Shown: piece by piece, positions 26,835-36,496 of the stretch
Layout: each line of letters opens with the position of its first letter
Position numbering within the stretch: the first letter of the stretch is position 1
Source of the DNA: JBGQOJ01 sp052119585
GTDB taxonomy: Bacteria; Pseudomonadota; Alphaproteobacteria; Rhodobacterales; Rhodobacteraceae
Direction of reading: 5' to 3'
Length of the DNA: 64,000 bases
Assembly: GCF_052119585.1 (NCBI RefSeq)
Contig: NZ_JBGQOJ010000002.1
Location: 248,001-312,000 of the forward strand
Notes under the pieces: model-generated
What the model saw: only the letters and a program-made list of their open reading frames with translations
Told to the model about the DNA's origin: nothing
Database searches by the model: none
Made by a program: the position numbers and the translations under genes

Positions 26835-27434
26835 ATGGACACTATCGCGATCCTGATTTTAGCCGCAGGGGCGTCTCGCCGTATGCGAGGGGCCGACAAA
26901 CTGTTGCAAGAGGTGCGTGGCCTGCCGCTGTTGCGCGACCGTGCGGTTACCGCTTTGGCCACAGGATGCAAGGTCTGGTTAACGCTTCCGGTGCGCGCGT
27001 TGAAACGGCGCGCGGTTCTGGCGGACCTACCCGTGGACCTTGTCGAGGTGGCCGATGCGGGCGACGGCATGGCAGCGTCCCTGCGCGCCGGCATGTCCGC
27101 CTTACCCGAGACGACAGAGGGTGTCGTAGTTCTTTTGTCGGATATGCCGGACATAACATCTGACGATATAGTAAATGTTATCAATGCATTACGGCGCGAT
27201 ACGAATGCGCATATATGGCGGGGAACCAGTGTGGACGGCATCGCGGGCCATCCGGTTCTTTTTCCGCGCTGGTGTTTTCCCGCGCTTCTGGCTGTCACCG
27301 GTGATCAAGGTGCGCGCGATGTGCTACGCGCAAACGCCGACCGCGTGGCCACCATCGCATTGCCCGACCAACACGCCCTGACCGATCTGGACACGCCAGA
27401 GGCCTGGGCAAAATGGCGTGCCGCCGCAGATTAG
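26835..27434 (+). CDS. MobA/MocA-like nucleotidyltransferase
   Basis: 199-residue NTP transferase. The N-terminal LILAAGASRRMRGADKLLQ is the nucleotide-binding loop of the MobA/MocA/CoxI-type family, and LLSDMPDITSDD supplies the metal-binding Asp. Members attach CMP or GMP to molybdopterin or process other cofactor precursors; no molybdoenzyme genes are in the window to support a choice. It lies 9 nt after the FAD/GcvT dehydrogenase gene, so probably co-transcribed, and overlaps the end of the convergent Hint/RTX gene by 4 bp. Confidence 0.82.
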   Translation: MDTIAILILAAGASRRMRGADKLLQEVRGLPLLRDRAVTALATGCKVWLTLPVRALKRRAVLADLPVDLVEVADAGDGMAASLRAGMSALPETTEGVVVLLSDMPDITSDDIVNVINALRRDTNAHIWRGTSVDGIAGHPVLFPRWCFPALLAVTGDQGARDVLRANADRVATIALPDQHALTDLDTPEAWAKWRAAAD

Positions 27435-30400
27435 ATCACCAACCGAACCTCGTGCGATTTCAACGATGTCCGTGCGGATTGATAGGCACTGCGCCCCTCC
27501 CGCGAGGCCAAGTTCGGGAAAATCGTCAACAACTCCCGGCGTTGGCCTGCATCCATTCCTTCCAGCGTTTTGTCGCCCGGTTGAAAGCTTTCTGTCCAGC
27601 ACCCGTCGGCACTGATGATTTGGTGAGAATCGAACATCACATGGATATATGTAACCCCCAGCGTGGTCAGCGCATCGACGCCTGCGACATGGGTCAAATG
27701 TTTGGCGGCGGCCAACACCTCGTCTTCGCCCATCCAAAGCTGCGTCCGCTCGTTCGCAACCAGCATCCTGTGCTGTGGCGACACCCGCATTTCGCGCAGG
27801 GGCAACCCGTTGCCCAGGGCGCCCGCGCTGATCCGGATCGGGTTCAGCTCCGGGTGTCTGACCAGATCTGCCGCGCCCAGATCACGCTGGCCAACCCAGC
27901 GCACCGGTTGGAACCCATGGTCGCGGGTCAGCACGCGGTCCCCCGGCTGCAATGTCTCGACGGCAACCTCTCCCTTGAAGGTCTTGATGATCGTGCCGGG
28001 CGTAAAACAGGGAACGGCAGTGACCGTTTCAATGTTGGTATAGGTCAGCACGTCGCCATTTTTAAAGGTGATGGTGCCGTTTTCGGAATTCTCCGGGTCC
28101 TGAACATGCGAGGCCACGTCGTAGGCGAACAGACTGTCATTATCGGTGCCACCTTCGCCACCATCAACCGTGTCATTGCCAAGGCCGTAGATCGTATCGT
28201 CGTCGTCGCCGCCAAACAGCGTATCAGCACCGATCCCCCCCGTCAGAGTGTCATTACCGGCACCAGCAAAAACGATATCATCGCCCGCGCCCGACAAGAC
28301 GGTATCGTTGCCGTCACCAGCATAAATGATGTCTTCGTCAGGGTCGGATCCCGCAACGATATTATCACCCGCATCAACCATGTCGCCGTCGGTATCGCCG
28401 GTATAGGTGGCGTCGATGGCGTCATCGGCAGCGGTGCCAAAGACAATTCCGTCAGAAAATGGAATGCCCATTGCGTTCAGAACAAAGGGATTATCGACAA
28501 AGCCCGCATCAACGTCGACCAGCGTTATGCTGACGCCGTTCGGAAATGTCAGCAAGGTATCGCCGCCAACGCCCGTCACCGTCACATCGTGGACATTGAC
28601 CGGGCGGCTGTTGTCCGCACTTAGAATTCCCGCAACATTCAGGGTGTCGATGCCCGCAAAGGTGCCGTTGCCATTGTCTGTCGGGACATCAAAGTTGTAG
28701 ACGGTATCGTTGCCGTCACCGTTTTGCAGCACCATGACGTCGGCTGCGCCATCTGTCCCGCCGGCACCGTTGTCGCCCAGATTGATGACATCGTCACCGC
28801 CCCCCGCGTCGATTGTGTCGGCACCTGCACCAGCCCAAAGAGTGTCTGCGCCGCTGCCAAGAGTAACGATGTCGTCGCCGCCGCCAGCGTCGATGACAAC
28901 GGACGATGTCAGGACAGAGGCGTCGAGAACATCCGTGTTGCCGGTTGCATACAGACCTTCGATCTCTGTAAAGGTGCCTGTCGCGCCTGCGTTGTCATAA
29001 GCGTAACTGCCCGCTTCATTTCCGTTAAAGGTAACCGTAATGCCATCTGTGGTTTGCCAGTTGGAAAAATTGAGCACGTCGAAGTCAACGCCGCCCTCGC
29101 CACCTTGAATAGTGTCAGTCTGATGATCTTCGGTAAGCAGGAAGATATCCTGTCCGTCCCCACCGTAAAGGTAATCGTCACCGACCCCGCCCGAGATGGT
29201 ATCATTGTCCGCGCCGCCGTAAAGCTGGTCGTCGCCGCCCATACCGTCAAGGTAGTCGTTCCCTGCCCCGCCGTAAAAAATGTTGGTATAATCAGCACCT
29301 TGCCCGTCATACCCGATCAGCGTGTCATCAAAGTCAGAGCCGATCAGGCCGTCGATCCCGGCTTGCGTGTCATTCGCCGCATCGCCACCGGTCAAAGTGT
29401 TGGTCGACAGGTTCACCTGCACCGCAGAGCTGGACGCGCTGTAATCAATGGTGTCCTGTCCGGCGCCCCCGTACATCGCGTCGGCCCCGACACTGCCCAC
29501 AAGGACGTCATTGCCATCGCCGCCGATCAGGGTGTCATTGCCCGTGCCGCCCTTCAGCGTGTCATTTCCTGCGCCGGTGTTGATCGTCACATCTGCGGTG
29601 CTGGACGTGGCATCTGCCAGATCGCCCTGCGCCGTGTAGATGATGTCTTCAATCTGGCTGAAGGTCACCGTGTCCGACGATGTCGTTCCGGTCAGCGTCC
29701 CGCTTTCAGGGTTTGTGCCATAGACGACCGAAATTCCTTCGGTCAGAGTCGACGCATTGATCACGTCGAAATCTGAATTGTCTACGTTTTCGCCACCTTG
29801 AATGACGTCGTTTCCGAACGCGCCTGTCAGGTTGATCGTGTCGCTGCCGGTGCCGCCAAAAATGTTGTCTGCGCTGGTGCCGCCATCTATCGTATCTCTG
29901 CCGGCCCCGCCATAGATCGCGTCTGTGCCAGTTGCCCCGCCATAGATGATGTCGTTGCCGGCATCGCCGAACAGCGTGTCGTTCCCGGTGCCGCCGTCGA
30001 TCGTGTCGTCGCCGCCGGGCGCATCGAAATAGATGTCAGTTACGCTGACCAGACCGTCGTCGCCCGTTGTGCCCCGGTCTTCGTATCGGATGACGATCTT
30101 GCCGACCGGCCCCGCAATATTGACCAACATAGAGGCCTGGGCATCCGCATCCGTATAAGCCACACCTGTGGCCTGCCCGGTTTCATTGCCCGCCACGCCA
30201 TCGGTGTTCGACTGCGCCAGCGCACTGCCGAATGTGATGCTGACCGGAATTGGGTTCCCGTTGATATCATAGGCAAAGACCGACACCGTATCCGAGAACA
30301 GCGTGCCGTTCGCGTCGATGTCGTTGACCCGGAAGGCGACGTTACTGACTGCGGTCGAGAAATCCAGCTGAATCTGGCTGGCCGCATCGTCACCGCCGAA

Positions 30401-31207
30401 AAGCATGCCGCTGTAAGGATTTACGGCATCCGATCCGGTGTCGATATTGGCAACGTAGTTCTGCGCCGCGTTGTAGATCGGTGCGGTATCGGTGCCGCCA
30501 AACCCATTTGGATGGCCTGCGGGGTTGGCATTGTATGAATAGGTAACATTGACGCCGCCGACGGCTTGAACCTGTGTGGCCGACAGCGGATCACCCGCAT
30601 CAATACCCGCACCGCCGCCGCCGTTCGGATCGCTGATCGTCTGCCATTTGAAGGCCACGCGCGGGTCCTGATCGCCGTGAATCGTGTCGTCGCCCGCATC
30701 GCCATTCAGAATGTCATTGCCCGCGCCGCCATCTATGGTGTCGTTGCCGTCCCCTCCGTTGATGGTGTCATTACCCGCGCCACCATAAACGGTGTCATTG
30801 CCGCCCTGCGACATGACCGTATCATTCCCGTCGCCGGCCTTGATGATATTGGCGTTGTTGTTGATGGTGTCGCCGTCATGGTCGCCGGTGTAACCCGTCG
30901 TCATCACCTCTCCCGATGATGTGCCGGTAACGGTGCCATCGGCTGCGGGAACAGCGCTGGCTTTGGTCGAGGTGAACCCGGACGCGGGCGGATTGTTGGG
31001 AACAAAGTAAACATTGTTCGCGGCATCAAGGTAATATGAACCGGGCTCTGTCGCGGTTTGCGTCAAGATCACAAGATAGGGATAATTGTAGGTCCAACTG
31101 CCTGAACCAAGCAGCTTTGTCGGAGAGAATTCGCTCGAACCGGTCGAAATCGGATCATTTGAATTCAGAACGTTATTACCAAGAAAAACTAAATAACCAG
31201 TAGCCAT
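27431..31207 (-). CDS. Hint-domain RTX calcium-binding protein 1
   Basis: About 1258-residue acidic protein without a cleavable signal peptide. A short N-terminal domain (1-110) is followed by RTX nonapeptides (GGAGNDTINGGDGNDTIDGG type, about 125-178), a beta-rich module (about 186-397), many more RTX repeats (400-870 with interruptions) and a C-terminal Hint_2 domain (1067-1258) opening with the nucleophile Cys in CFTPGT and containing SPQHRMLV. RTX repeats bind calcium after type I secretion; Hint domains can self-cleave. The ATG at 31207 follows GAAGG; the frame extends upstream but without homology. No type I secretion genes are in the window. Confidence 0.88.
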   Translation of the reverse strand: MATGYLVFLGNNVLNSNDPISTGSSEFSPTKLLGSGSWTYNYPYLVILTQTATEPGSYYLDAANNVYFVPNNPPASGFTSTKASAVPAADGTVTGTSSGEVMTTGYTGDHDGDTINNNANIIKAGDGNDTVMSQGGNDTVYGGAGNDTINGGDGNDTIDGGAGNDILNGDAGDDTIHGDQDPRVAFKWQTISDPNGGGGAGIDAGDPLSATQVQAVGGVNVTYSYNANPAGHPNGFGGTDTAPIYNAAQNYVANIDTGSDAVNPYSGMLFGGDDAASQIQLDFSTAVSNVAFRVNDIDANGTLFSDTVSVFAYDINGNPIPVSITFGSALAQSNTDGVAGNETGQATGVAYTDADAQASMLVNIAGPVGKIVIRYEDRGTTGDDGLVSVTDIYFDAPGGDDTIDGGTGNDTLFGDAGNDIIYGGATGTDAIYGGAGRDTIDGGTSADNIFGGTGSDTINLTGAFGNDVIQGGENVDNSDFDVINASTLTEGISVVYGTNPESGTLTGTTSSDTVTFSQIEDIIYTAQGDLADATSSTADVTINTGAGNDTLKGGTGNDTLIGGDGNDVLVGSVGADAMYGGAGQDTIDYSASSSAVQVNLSTNTLTGGDAANDTQAGIDGLIGSDFDDTLIGYDGQGADYTNIFYGGAGNDYLDGMGGDDQLYGGADNDTISGGVGDDYLYGGDGQDIFLLTEDHQTDTIQGGEGGVDFDVLNFSNWQTTDGITVTFNGNEAGSYAYDNAGATGTFTEIEGLYATGNTDVLDASVLTSSVVIDAGGGDDIVTLGSGADTLWAGAGADTIDAGGGDDVINLGDNGAGGTDGAADVMVLQNGDGNDTVYNFDVPTDNGNGTFAGIDTLNVAGILSADNSRPVNVHDVTVTGVGGDTLLTFPNGVSITLVDVDAGFVDNPFVLNAMGIPFSDGIVFGTAADDAIDATYTGDTDGDMVDAGDNIVAGSDPDEDIIYAGDGNDTVLSGAGDDIVFAGAGNDTLTGGIGADTLFGGDDDDTIYGLGNDTVDGGEGGTDNDSLFAYDVASHVQDPENSENGTITFKNGDVLTYTNIETVTAVPCFTPGTIIKTFKGEVAVETLQPGDRVLTRDHGFQPVRWVGQRDLGAADLVRHPELNPIRISAGALGNGLPLREMRVSPQHRMLVANERTQLWMGEDEVLAAAKHLTHVAGVDALTTLGVTYIHVMFDSHQIISADGCWTESFQPGDKTLEGMDAGQRRELLTIFPNLASREGRSAYQSARTSLKSHEVRLVI
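30017..30649 (-). repeat. Beta-rich module, copy in Hint/RTX protein 1
   Basis: Encodes residues about 186-397, starting VAFKWQTISDPN and ending SVTDIYFDAP. It aligns by eye with two full copies in the second Hint/RTX protein (common blocks LDFS..V..V.FRVNDID, AYD..GN.IPV, VNIAGPV, ITDVYFDAP). It sits between RTX repeat blocks, as the other copies do. Confidence 0.65.
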
Positions 31208-31576
31208 TGTCCGACCTTCATACTCAAAACGACCTGGGGCCGCACCACTGCGACGCAAGCGACCACCGCCCCGTTTGCAGTGCTTCACAAGCCCAGGCTG
31301 AGGAAATCATCGTTGACTTTAGAGCAGACAAAATTGATCAAATCATGAAAATACCAAGGACAAATGCGTCTATTTCTCGGTTAAATTATGGCGATTTTTT
31401 CTGCCGGATAGGCACCGGAAGCCGGGCCGCCATACTTGGTCCCGGTCAAAACGCTTGTGGCGTCAGCGCCGGCAGGTTTTTCAGACGGTAAGATATCATG
31501 CAAAAAGGGGACAGTGTCCTGCCCCCTTTTCATTCGTGCCGCGCAGCCGGATGTGCCCACGCGGCACAGCTGCATA
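31208..31576. other. Gap between the two Hint/RTX genes
   Basis: 369 nt without a credible ORF. It holds the terminator of the downstream-ending Hint/RTX gene 2 and the promoter and ribosome site (GAAGG) of Hint/RTX gene 1. The middle part is AT-rich compared with the flanks. Confidence 0.5.
31502..31530 (-). terminator. Terminator of Hint/RTX gene 2
   Basis: On the minus strand AAAAGGGG...CCCCTTTTT forms an 8-bp A/G stem with an inner GGAC/GTCC pairing, and ends in T residues, about 46 nt after the stop codon of the 1639-residue protein gene. Confidence 0.7.
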
Positions 31577-34500
31577 TTATTTTACAAGAAGCTGCGCCTC
31601 GTGCTTTTTCAATGTCTTCCGGGCCGAAGTATAGGCGTCGATCCCTGCTTCGGTTTTCAGTTCCGGGAACAGTTCCAGAATTTCGGACCGCTGCGCGTTT
31701 CCGATGCCCTTCAGCGTGTAGTCGCCGGGCTGGAAACTTTCCGTCCACGCCCCGTTCGACAGCACAACCTCGTGCTGCTCGAACATGAAGTGCAGATAGG
31801 TCGTGCCCATCGTGTCGACCTCGTGGATTCCACGATTGTTGACCAGATGCTTGGCTGCCGCCAGAACCTCGCGTTCTTCGAAATAAAGCGCGGTCTTATC
31901 GTTGGCCATCAGCACACGGTGGTTCGGAGACACCAGCATATCGCGTTCTGGCAGACCGTTACCAAGTGCCCCCTTCTGGATCAGGATCGGCTTAAGATGG
32001 GGGTTCGAGGCTAGTGCCTTCCAGTCCATCTTTTTCGCACCCAGCCAGCGGATTTCCTGAATGCCGTTATCGCGGGTGATGATCTTGTCGCCAACCTGCA
32101 ACTCCTCGACCAAACGCTCGCCACGCGGGGTTGCGATTGCGGTGCCGGGGGTGAAACAGGGAATGACATTCTCAATGTTTTCGAAGGTCATCGAGCCGGT
32201 CACGCCACCAGCCCCATCGCGGAACTCGACGATGCCGTTCTCGGGGTTGACGCTGTCGTAGATGATGTGCAGCGGCCCGGATCCGGTTAGATCAAGCGTG
32301 TCATAGTCGTCACCGCCCTCGCCACCGTCCACTGTATCGCCAGCATTGCCACCCAGGAACGTGTCGCGACCATCGCCACCGGACAGGGCATCGATACCGG
32401 CGCCACCGGTCAGCGTATCGTTGCCACGATCCCCGTTGATCACGTCGTCGCCCTCGTCGCCGCTCAGGCTATCGTCGCCGTCGCCGCCATATATCGTGTC
32501 ATTGTCGATGCCACCAAAAACAGTGTCGTCATCATTCCCGCCATAGATCAGGTCGTCATCATCCTTGCCGTAGATGGTGTCGTTGCCGTCGCCGCCGTTG
32601 ATCACATCCTTGCCGTTGGTTGGCACAAGATCGGTCGCATCGGGAATGTTCAGCGCATCAGGAAAGCTCGGGTCGAGACCGCCATAGATGGTGTCATCGC
32701 CCAGGCCGCCCTCGATCGCATCCGATCCTTCGCCGCCGATGATATAATCGTCGCCGTCTCCACCCTCGATCGTATCGGCGTCAACGCCCGCGTCAATCCG
32801 GTCGCCGCCGTTGCCGCCATAGATGATATCGGCATCGTCGCCGGTGGTGATGGTGTCGTTGCCATCACCGCCATAGACCGTATCCTTGTCATCATTGACG
32901 TCGGTATCTGCGGGGTAAAGACCGGGATACCCAAGATCGGGACGCTGAAGACCCGAGGACGTGTCGATCACATCATCCCCGACCCCGCCATAGGCCGTAT
33001 CCGCGCCTTCACCGCCAAGGATGATGTCGTTGCCATTGTCACCATTAAGGATGTCGTCGCCTTCGGCGCCATCCAGGGTGTCCGCCCCTCCGCCGCCACT
33101 AAGCGTATCGTTGTCGTTGCCGCCGTTCAGGATGTCGGCGTCGGATCCGCCCAGCAAGGTATCCTCGCCCTCGTCGCCGTTCAGCGTGTCGCCGTCCTGA
33201 CCCGCGTCCAGATAGTCATTGCCCAGACCGCCGTTCAGCAAATCGCTTCCGTTGCCGCCCGACAGATAGTCATCGCCGTCGCCACCACTCAAAACATCGT
33301 TGCCGTCTTCGCCATAGACTGTGTCATCCCCATCGCCTGCGAGAACCGTGTCATTTCCATCGCCTGCTTCAACAATATCGTCGTTCCCGATCTCTCCGGG
33401 AAGAAGCGCGTCGTTCGCGTCAATGCGGTCGCCCTCTGGGTCGCCGAGATAGTCGATATCGATCAGGTCGTCGCCAACGCTGCCCTCGACGATACCGTCC
33501 AGAAGCGGCGCGGAAACCGTGACCAGCACCTCGCCAGTGTCATTGCCGCCGTTGCCGTCCGTGATATCGTAGGAGATGCTATCAACCCCTGCGAACCCGG
33601 CGTCCGGCGTGTATTTCAACGTGCCATCGGCATTGAGCATGACCGTGCCATGCAGCGCGGTCGGCGTGCCGGTGATGGATATTGTATCGCCATCAACATC
33701 GGTGTCGTTGCCCAAGACATCAATGACAACAGGTGTCGCATTGGGTGTCGTCGCGGTGTCGTCCACCGCAACCGGATCATCGTTGACGGCGCCCACTGTG
33801 ACCGTGACAGCCCCTGTGTCGCTGCCGCCCATGCCGTCATCGACGGTATAGGAGATCGTGTCGGTGCCGTTAAAGTCGGCATCCGGCGTGTATTCCAGCG
33901 TGCCATCGGCATTGACCATGACCGTGCCATGCAGCGCGGTCGGCGTGCCGGTGACCGTCAGCGTATCGCCGTCGATGTCGGTGTCGTTGCCAAGCACGTC
34001 GATCGTGACGGGCGTATCCTCGTCCGTTGTCGCGGTGTCGTCCACTGCGACGGGGGCGGTGTTTTCTGGCAGGATGATATTCTCGATCTCGGCGAAGGAC
34101 ATCGTGCCCGTCACATTCCCCGAGCCATTCAGAAACTCGACTGTCCCCGAGGTGGAATCGCCATCGGCGTCGGTCGTCTGGTTGACGATGCGCAGTGGGC
34201 CCTGCCCCGTAAGGTCCAGTATGTCATAATCGTTTCCACCGGTGCCGCCGTCCACAGTATCGCCCGCGTTGCCGCCGAAAAATGTGTCGGCGTCGTCGTT
34301 GCCGGACAATGTGTCCGCGCCTTCGCCGCCGGTGATCTGGTCGTCGCCGACGTTGCCGAAGATTATATCATCACCGTCACCGCCAAGCAGAACGTCGTTT
34401 CCGCCCTCCGCCTCGATCAGGTCACTTGGAATTGTGGTGAAGGCGACGTCACTGACCCAGACCTGCTGGTCGGTGACAGAGCCGTTGGCATAATCGATGA

Positions 34501-36496
34501 CGATGCGCGCGACTGGACCGTCGATGTGGACCAGAACGGACCCCGCCGCCTGCGACACATCTGTTCCGGTGGTGCCGGTGGCGGTGTTGCCGTTCAGCGC
34601 GACTGTGCCGGAACTGGTCAGCGTCACGTCGACCTCGTTGCCATCGGCATCGAAGGCGTGAACCGACACGATATCGGTGTGCTGGTCGCCCGCAGTACCC
34701 ACGTCGATGTCGTTGATGCGGAATGTCACATCGCGCACAAGGTCGCTGAACTGCGGATCGGTGGCGTCAAAGGTCAGCGTGGTGGACGAGGTGCTGTCAA
34801 TGCCGCCCTCGCCGCCCAGACCGTAAAGCGCGATGCCCGAGGTGCCGTCGATGCCATCGCCTGCGGCCACATACTGGGTGTCGAGCGTCTTGGTGATCGT
34901 CGCGCCGCTGTCCTGCGCGGTGAAACCGACCGTTACAGAGATGCCGCCGGCATCCACAACAGTGCTGTTGCCGACAGAGCCCGCATTGGCCCAGTCCAGC
35001 ACCTTGGTCTCGCCCACAGGCGCGGCCTGGTCGCCATAGATGGTGTCATTGCCCGTGCCGCCGTAGACGGTGTCGTTGCCGCCCTCGCCGTAGATCATGT
35101 CGTCGCCGTCGCCACCCAGCAGCGTGTCGTCACCCGGCAGGTTGCCTGCCACGTCGCCCAGCGGCGCGTCGAAATAGACGTCGGTGATGTTGATGCCCGA
35201 ATTGTCATACCCGACTTGTTGGTGGATGATTTCCAGCCGCGCGACAGGGCCTGCGATATTCACAAGGATCGAGTGGTTCGGATCGGTATCCGGGCCGCTG
35301 CCATAGGTGCTGACAGCGGTTTCATTGCCGCCCACGCCGTCAAGGTTCGACAGGCCGATGTAGGCCCCGCCGGACAGGCTGACGGGAATAAGGTTGCCGG
35401 ATGCGTCATACGCCTTGATCGAGACCTTCGAGTCAAAGTCGATGTCGTTCACGCGGAACGACACGTCCTCGACGGGCGCCGAGAAGTCCAGCTTGTAGGT
35501 CGCGGCCTCGTGGTTCGCGTTCAGTTCGGACGACAAAGAGCTGTAGGCGTTGACCGGCTGGCCGTCATCGGTGATCGAGTGAACCTTTTGCTGGCTGGTG
35601 GCAAAGGTGCTTTCGGGTGTGTTTGTCTTGCCGGTGACCGAGAACGTCACATTGACGTTGCCAGTGTCCTGCGTGAAGCCGCCGTTCAGCGTGTCATAGT
35701 TGTCGATTGCGCCGCTGCTGTTCGGGTCAGGGGCCTTGTCCCACTCGAAGCTTTCGCGCACGGTTCCCGTGGCAGCGTCCGCATTGCCCAGGGAACTGTC
35801 GCCAAAGATCACATCATTGCCTGCGCCGCCTTCGACGGTATCGTTGCCGCCGCCCGCAAAAACCGTGTCATTGCCGGCCCCTGCCAGCACTGTGTCGGTC
35901 CCGGCCCCCGCATCGACGATATCGTCATTGCCTGTTTCGCCGGGCAGGATCGCGTCATTATGGTCGATCCGGTCGCCATCCGGGTCGCCTGTGTAATCAA
36001 AGTCGATCAGGTCGTCACCGGCGGTGCCTTCAACGATACCGTCCAGCGTCTGCACCGGATCACAGGTGACCGGACCGATCTTGATGCACGCGCTGCCGAA
36101 CAGCTGGAACGGTGGGTCGTAGGATATATTGATGCTGGAAACCGGGCCGGACACCGACGCCACAACGCACCCGCTTTCGGCGCTGAACGTGCAGGGCACT
36201 TCGTTGCCGGACGCATCCAGGGCGGTGATTTTCAGGTATTTGCCCGCGCCGCAGTCGTTCAGGCCGATATCATACAGCTTGAACGACAGGTCCTTGACCG
36301 CTTCGTCATAGTCGAGTTGGCAATACGTCGCGTTGCCCGAGCTGGACAGGTTCAGGTACCCGTTCGTATCCACATGCGAGGACGTGCCACTGCCGGACCC
36401 CGTCACAATGTTGCAGCCCAAGTCGTTCCCGCCGCTGTAAAGCGTGTTGCTGGTGTTGAAAAGTGCTTGCGCCCAATCAAGAATAAATCCGGTCAT
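31577..36496 (-). CDS. Hint-domain RTX protein 2 with cadherin-like repeats
   Basis: 1639-residue acidic protein, no signal peptide. Order: a partial beta module (about 5-126), RTX repeats (190-235), a module (249-445), RTX (455-490), another module (499-690), RTX (697-750), two tandem cadherin-like/VCBS-type repeats (812-906 and 907-996; each with PVAVDDTATT and VLGNDTD), a long RTX block (1000-1430) and a C-terminal Hint_2 domain (1447-1639) opening CFTPGT. It should leave the cell by a type I system and fold with calcium outside; Hint-mediated cleavage or attachment is possible. SD GGAG precedes the ATG. It is followed by protein 1 on the same strand with a terminator between, so likely separate transcripts. 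Confidence 0.88.
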   Translation of the reverse strand: MTGFILDWAQALFNTSNTLYSGGNDLGCNIVTGSGSGTSSHVDTNGYLNLSSSGNATYCQLDYDEAVKDLSFKLYDIGLNDCGAGKYLKITALDASGNEVPCTFSAESGCVVASVSGPVSSINISYDPPFQLFGSACIKIGPVTCDPVQTLDGIVEGTAGDDLIDFDYTGDPDGDRIDHNDAILPGETGNDDIVDAGAGTDTVLAGAGNDTVFAGGGNDTVEGGAGNDVIFGDSSLGNADAATGTVRESFEWDKAPDPNSSGAIDNYDTLNGGFTQDTGNVNVTFSVTGKTNTPESTFATSQQKVHSITDDGQPVNAYSSLSSELNANHEAATYKLDFSAPVEDVSFRVNDIDFDSKVSIKAYDASGNLIPVSLSGGAYIGLSNLDGVGGNETAVSTYGSGPDTDPNHSILVNIAGPVARLEIIHQQVGYDNSGINITDVYFDAPLGDVAGNLPGDDTLLGGDGDDMIYGEGGNDTVYGGTGNDTIYGDQAAPVGETKVLDWANAGSVGNSTVVDAGGISVTVGFTAQDSGATITKTLDTQYVAAGDGIDGTSGIALYGLGGEGGIDSTSSTTLTFDATDPQFSDLVRDVTFRINDIDVGTAGDQHTDIVSVHAFDADGNEVDVTLTSSGTVALNGNTATGTTGTDVSQAAGSVLVHIDGPVARIVIDYANGSVTDQQVWVSDVAFTTIPSDLIEAEGGNDVLLGGDGDDIIFGNVGDDQITGGEGADTLSGNDDADTFFGGNAGDTVDGGTGGNDYDILDLTGQGPLRIVNQTTDADGDSTSGTVEFLNGSGNVTGTMSFAEIENIILPENTAPVAVDDTATTDEDTPVTIDVLGNDTDIDGDTLTVTGTPTALHGTVMVNADGTLEYTPDADFNGTDTISYTVDDGMGGSDTGAVTVTVGAVNDDPVAVDDTATTPNATPVVIDVLGNDTDVDGDTISITGTPTALHGTVMLNADGTLKYTPDAGFAGVDSISYDITDGNGGNDTGEVLVTVSAPLLDGIVEGSVGDDLIDIDYLGDPEGDRIDANDALLPGEIGNDDIVEAGDGNDTVLAGDGDDTVYGEDGNDVLSGGDGDDYLSGGNGSDLLNGGLGNDYLDAGQDGDTLNGDEGEDTLLGGSDADILNGGNDNDTLSGGGGADTLDGAEGDDILNGDNGNDIILGGEGADTAYGGVGDDVIDTSSGLQRPDLGYPGLYPADTDVNDDKDTVYGGDGNDTITTGDDADIIYGGNGGDRIDAGVDADTIEGGDGDDYIIGGEGSDAIEGGLGDDTIYGGLDPSFPDALNIPDATDLVPTNGKDVINGGDGNDTIYGKDDDDLIYGGNDDDTVFGGIDNDTIYGGDGDDSLSGDEGDDVINGDRGNDTLTGGAGIDALSGGDGRDTFLGGNAGDTVDGGEGGDDYDTLDLTGSGPLHIIYDSVNPENGIVEFRDGAGGVTGSMTFENIENVIPCFTPGTAIATPRGERLVEELQVGDKIITRDNGIQEIRWLGAKKMDWKALASNPHLKPILIQKGALGNGLPERDMLVSPNHRVLMANDKTALYFEEREVLAAAKHLVNNRGIHEVDTMGTTYLHFMFEQHEVVLSNGAWTESFQPGDYTLKGIGNAQRSEILELFPELKTEAGIDAYTSARKTLKKHEAQLLVK
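33509..34063 (-). repeat. Tandem cadherin-like repeats (DNA-level duplication)
   Basis: Two adjacent units of about 93 codons in Hint/RTX protein 2. The stretch encoding TGTPTALHGTVM..NADGTL is nearly identical at DNA level in both, which points to recent duplication or gene conversion. Confidence 0.8.
34427..35002 (-). repeat. Beta-rich module, second full copy in Hint/RTX protein 2
   Basis: Encodes residues about 499-690 (starts VLDWANAGSVGN, ends VSDVAFTTIP). Shared blocks with the other copies are DVTFRINDID, AFDADGNEVDV and VHIDGPVARIVIDY. Confidence 0.6.
35162..35752 (-). repeat. Beta-rich module, first full copy in Hint/RTX protein 2
   Basis: Encodes residues about 249-445 (starts SFEWDKAPDPN, ends INITDVYFDAP). 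It is the copy closest to that of Hint/RTX protein 1: both have FRVNDID, GNxIPVS, GVxGNET, LVNIAGPV and ITDVYFDAP or VTDIYFDAP in the same order. Confidence 0.65.

Noticed and set aside
31577..36496. Possible CRISPR-like or satellite repeat array
   Set aside because: The periodic GGxGxD-encoding units are in one continuous reading frame and are RTX calcium-binding repeats, not spacers and direct repeats.
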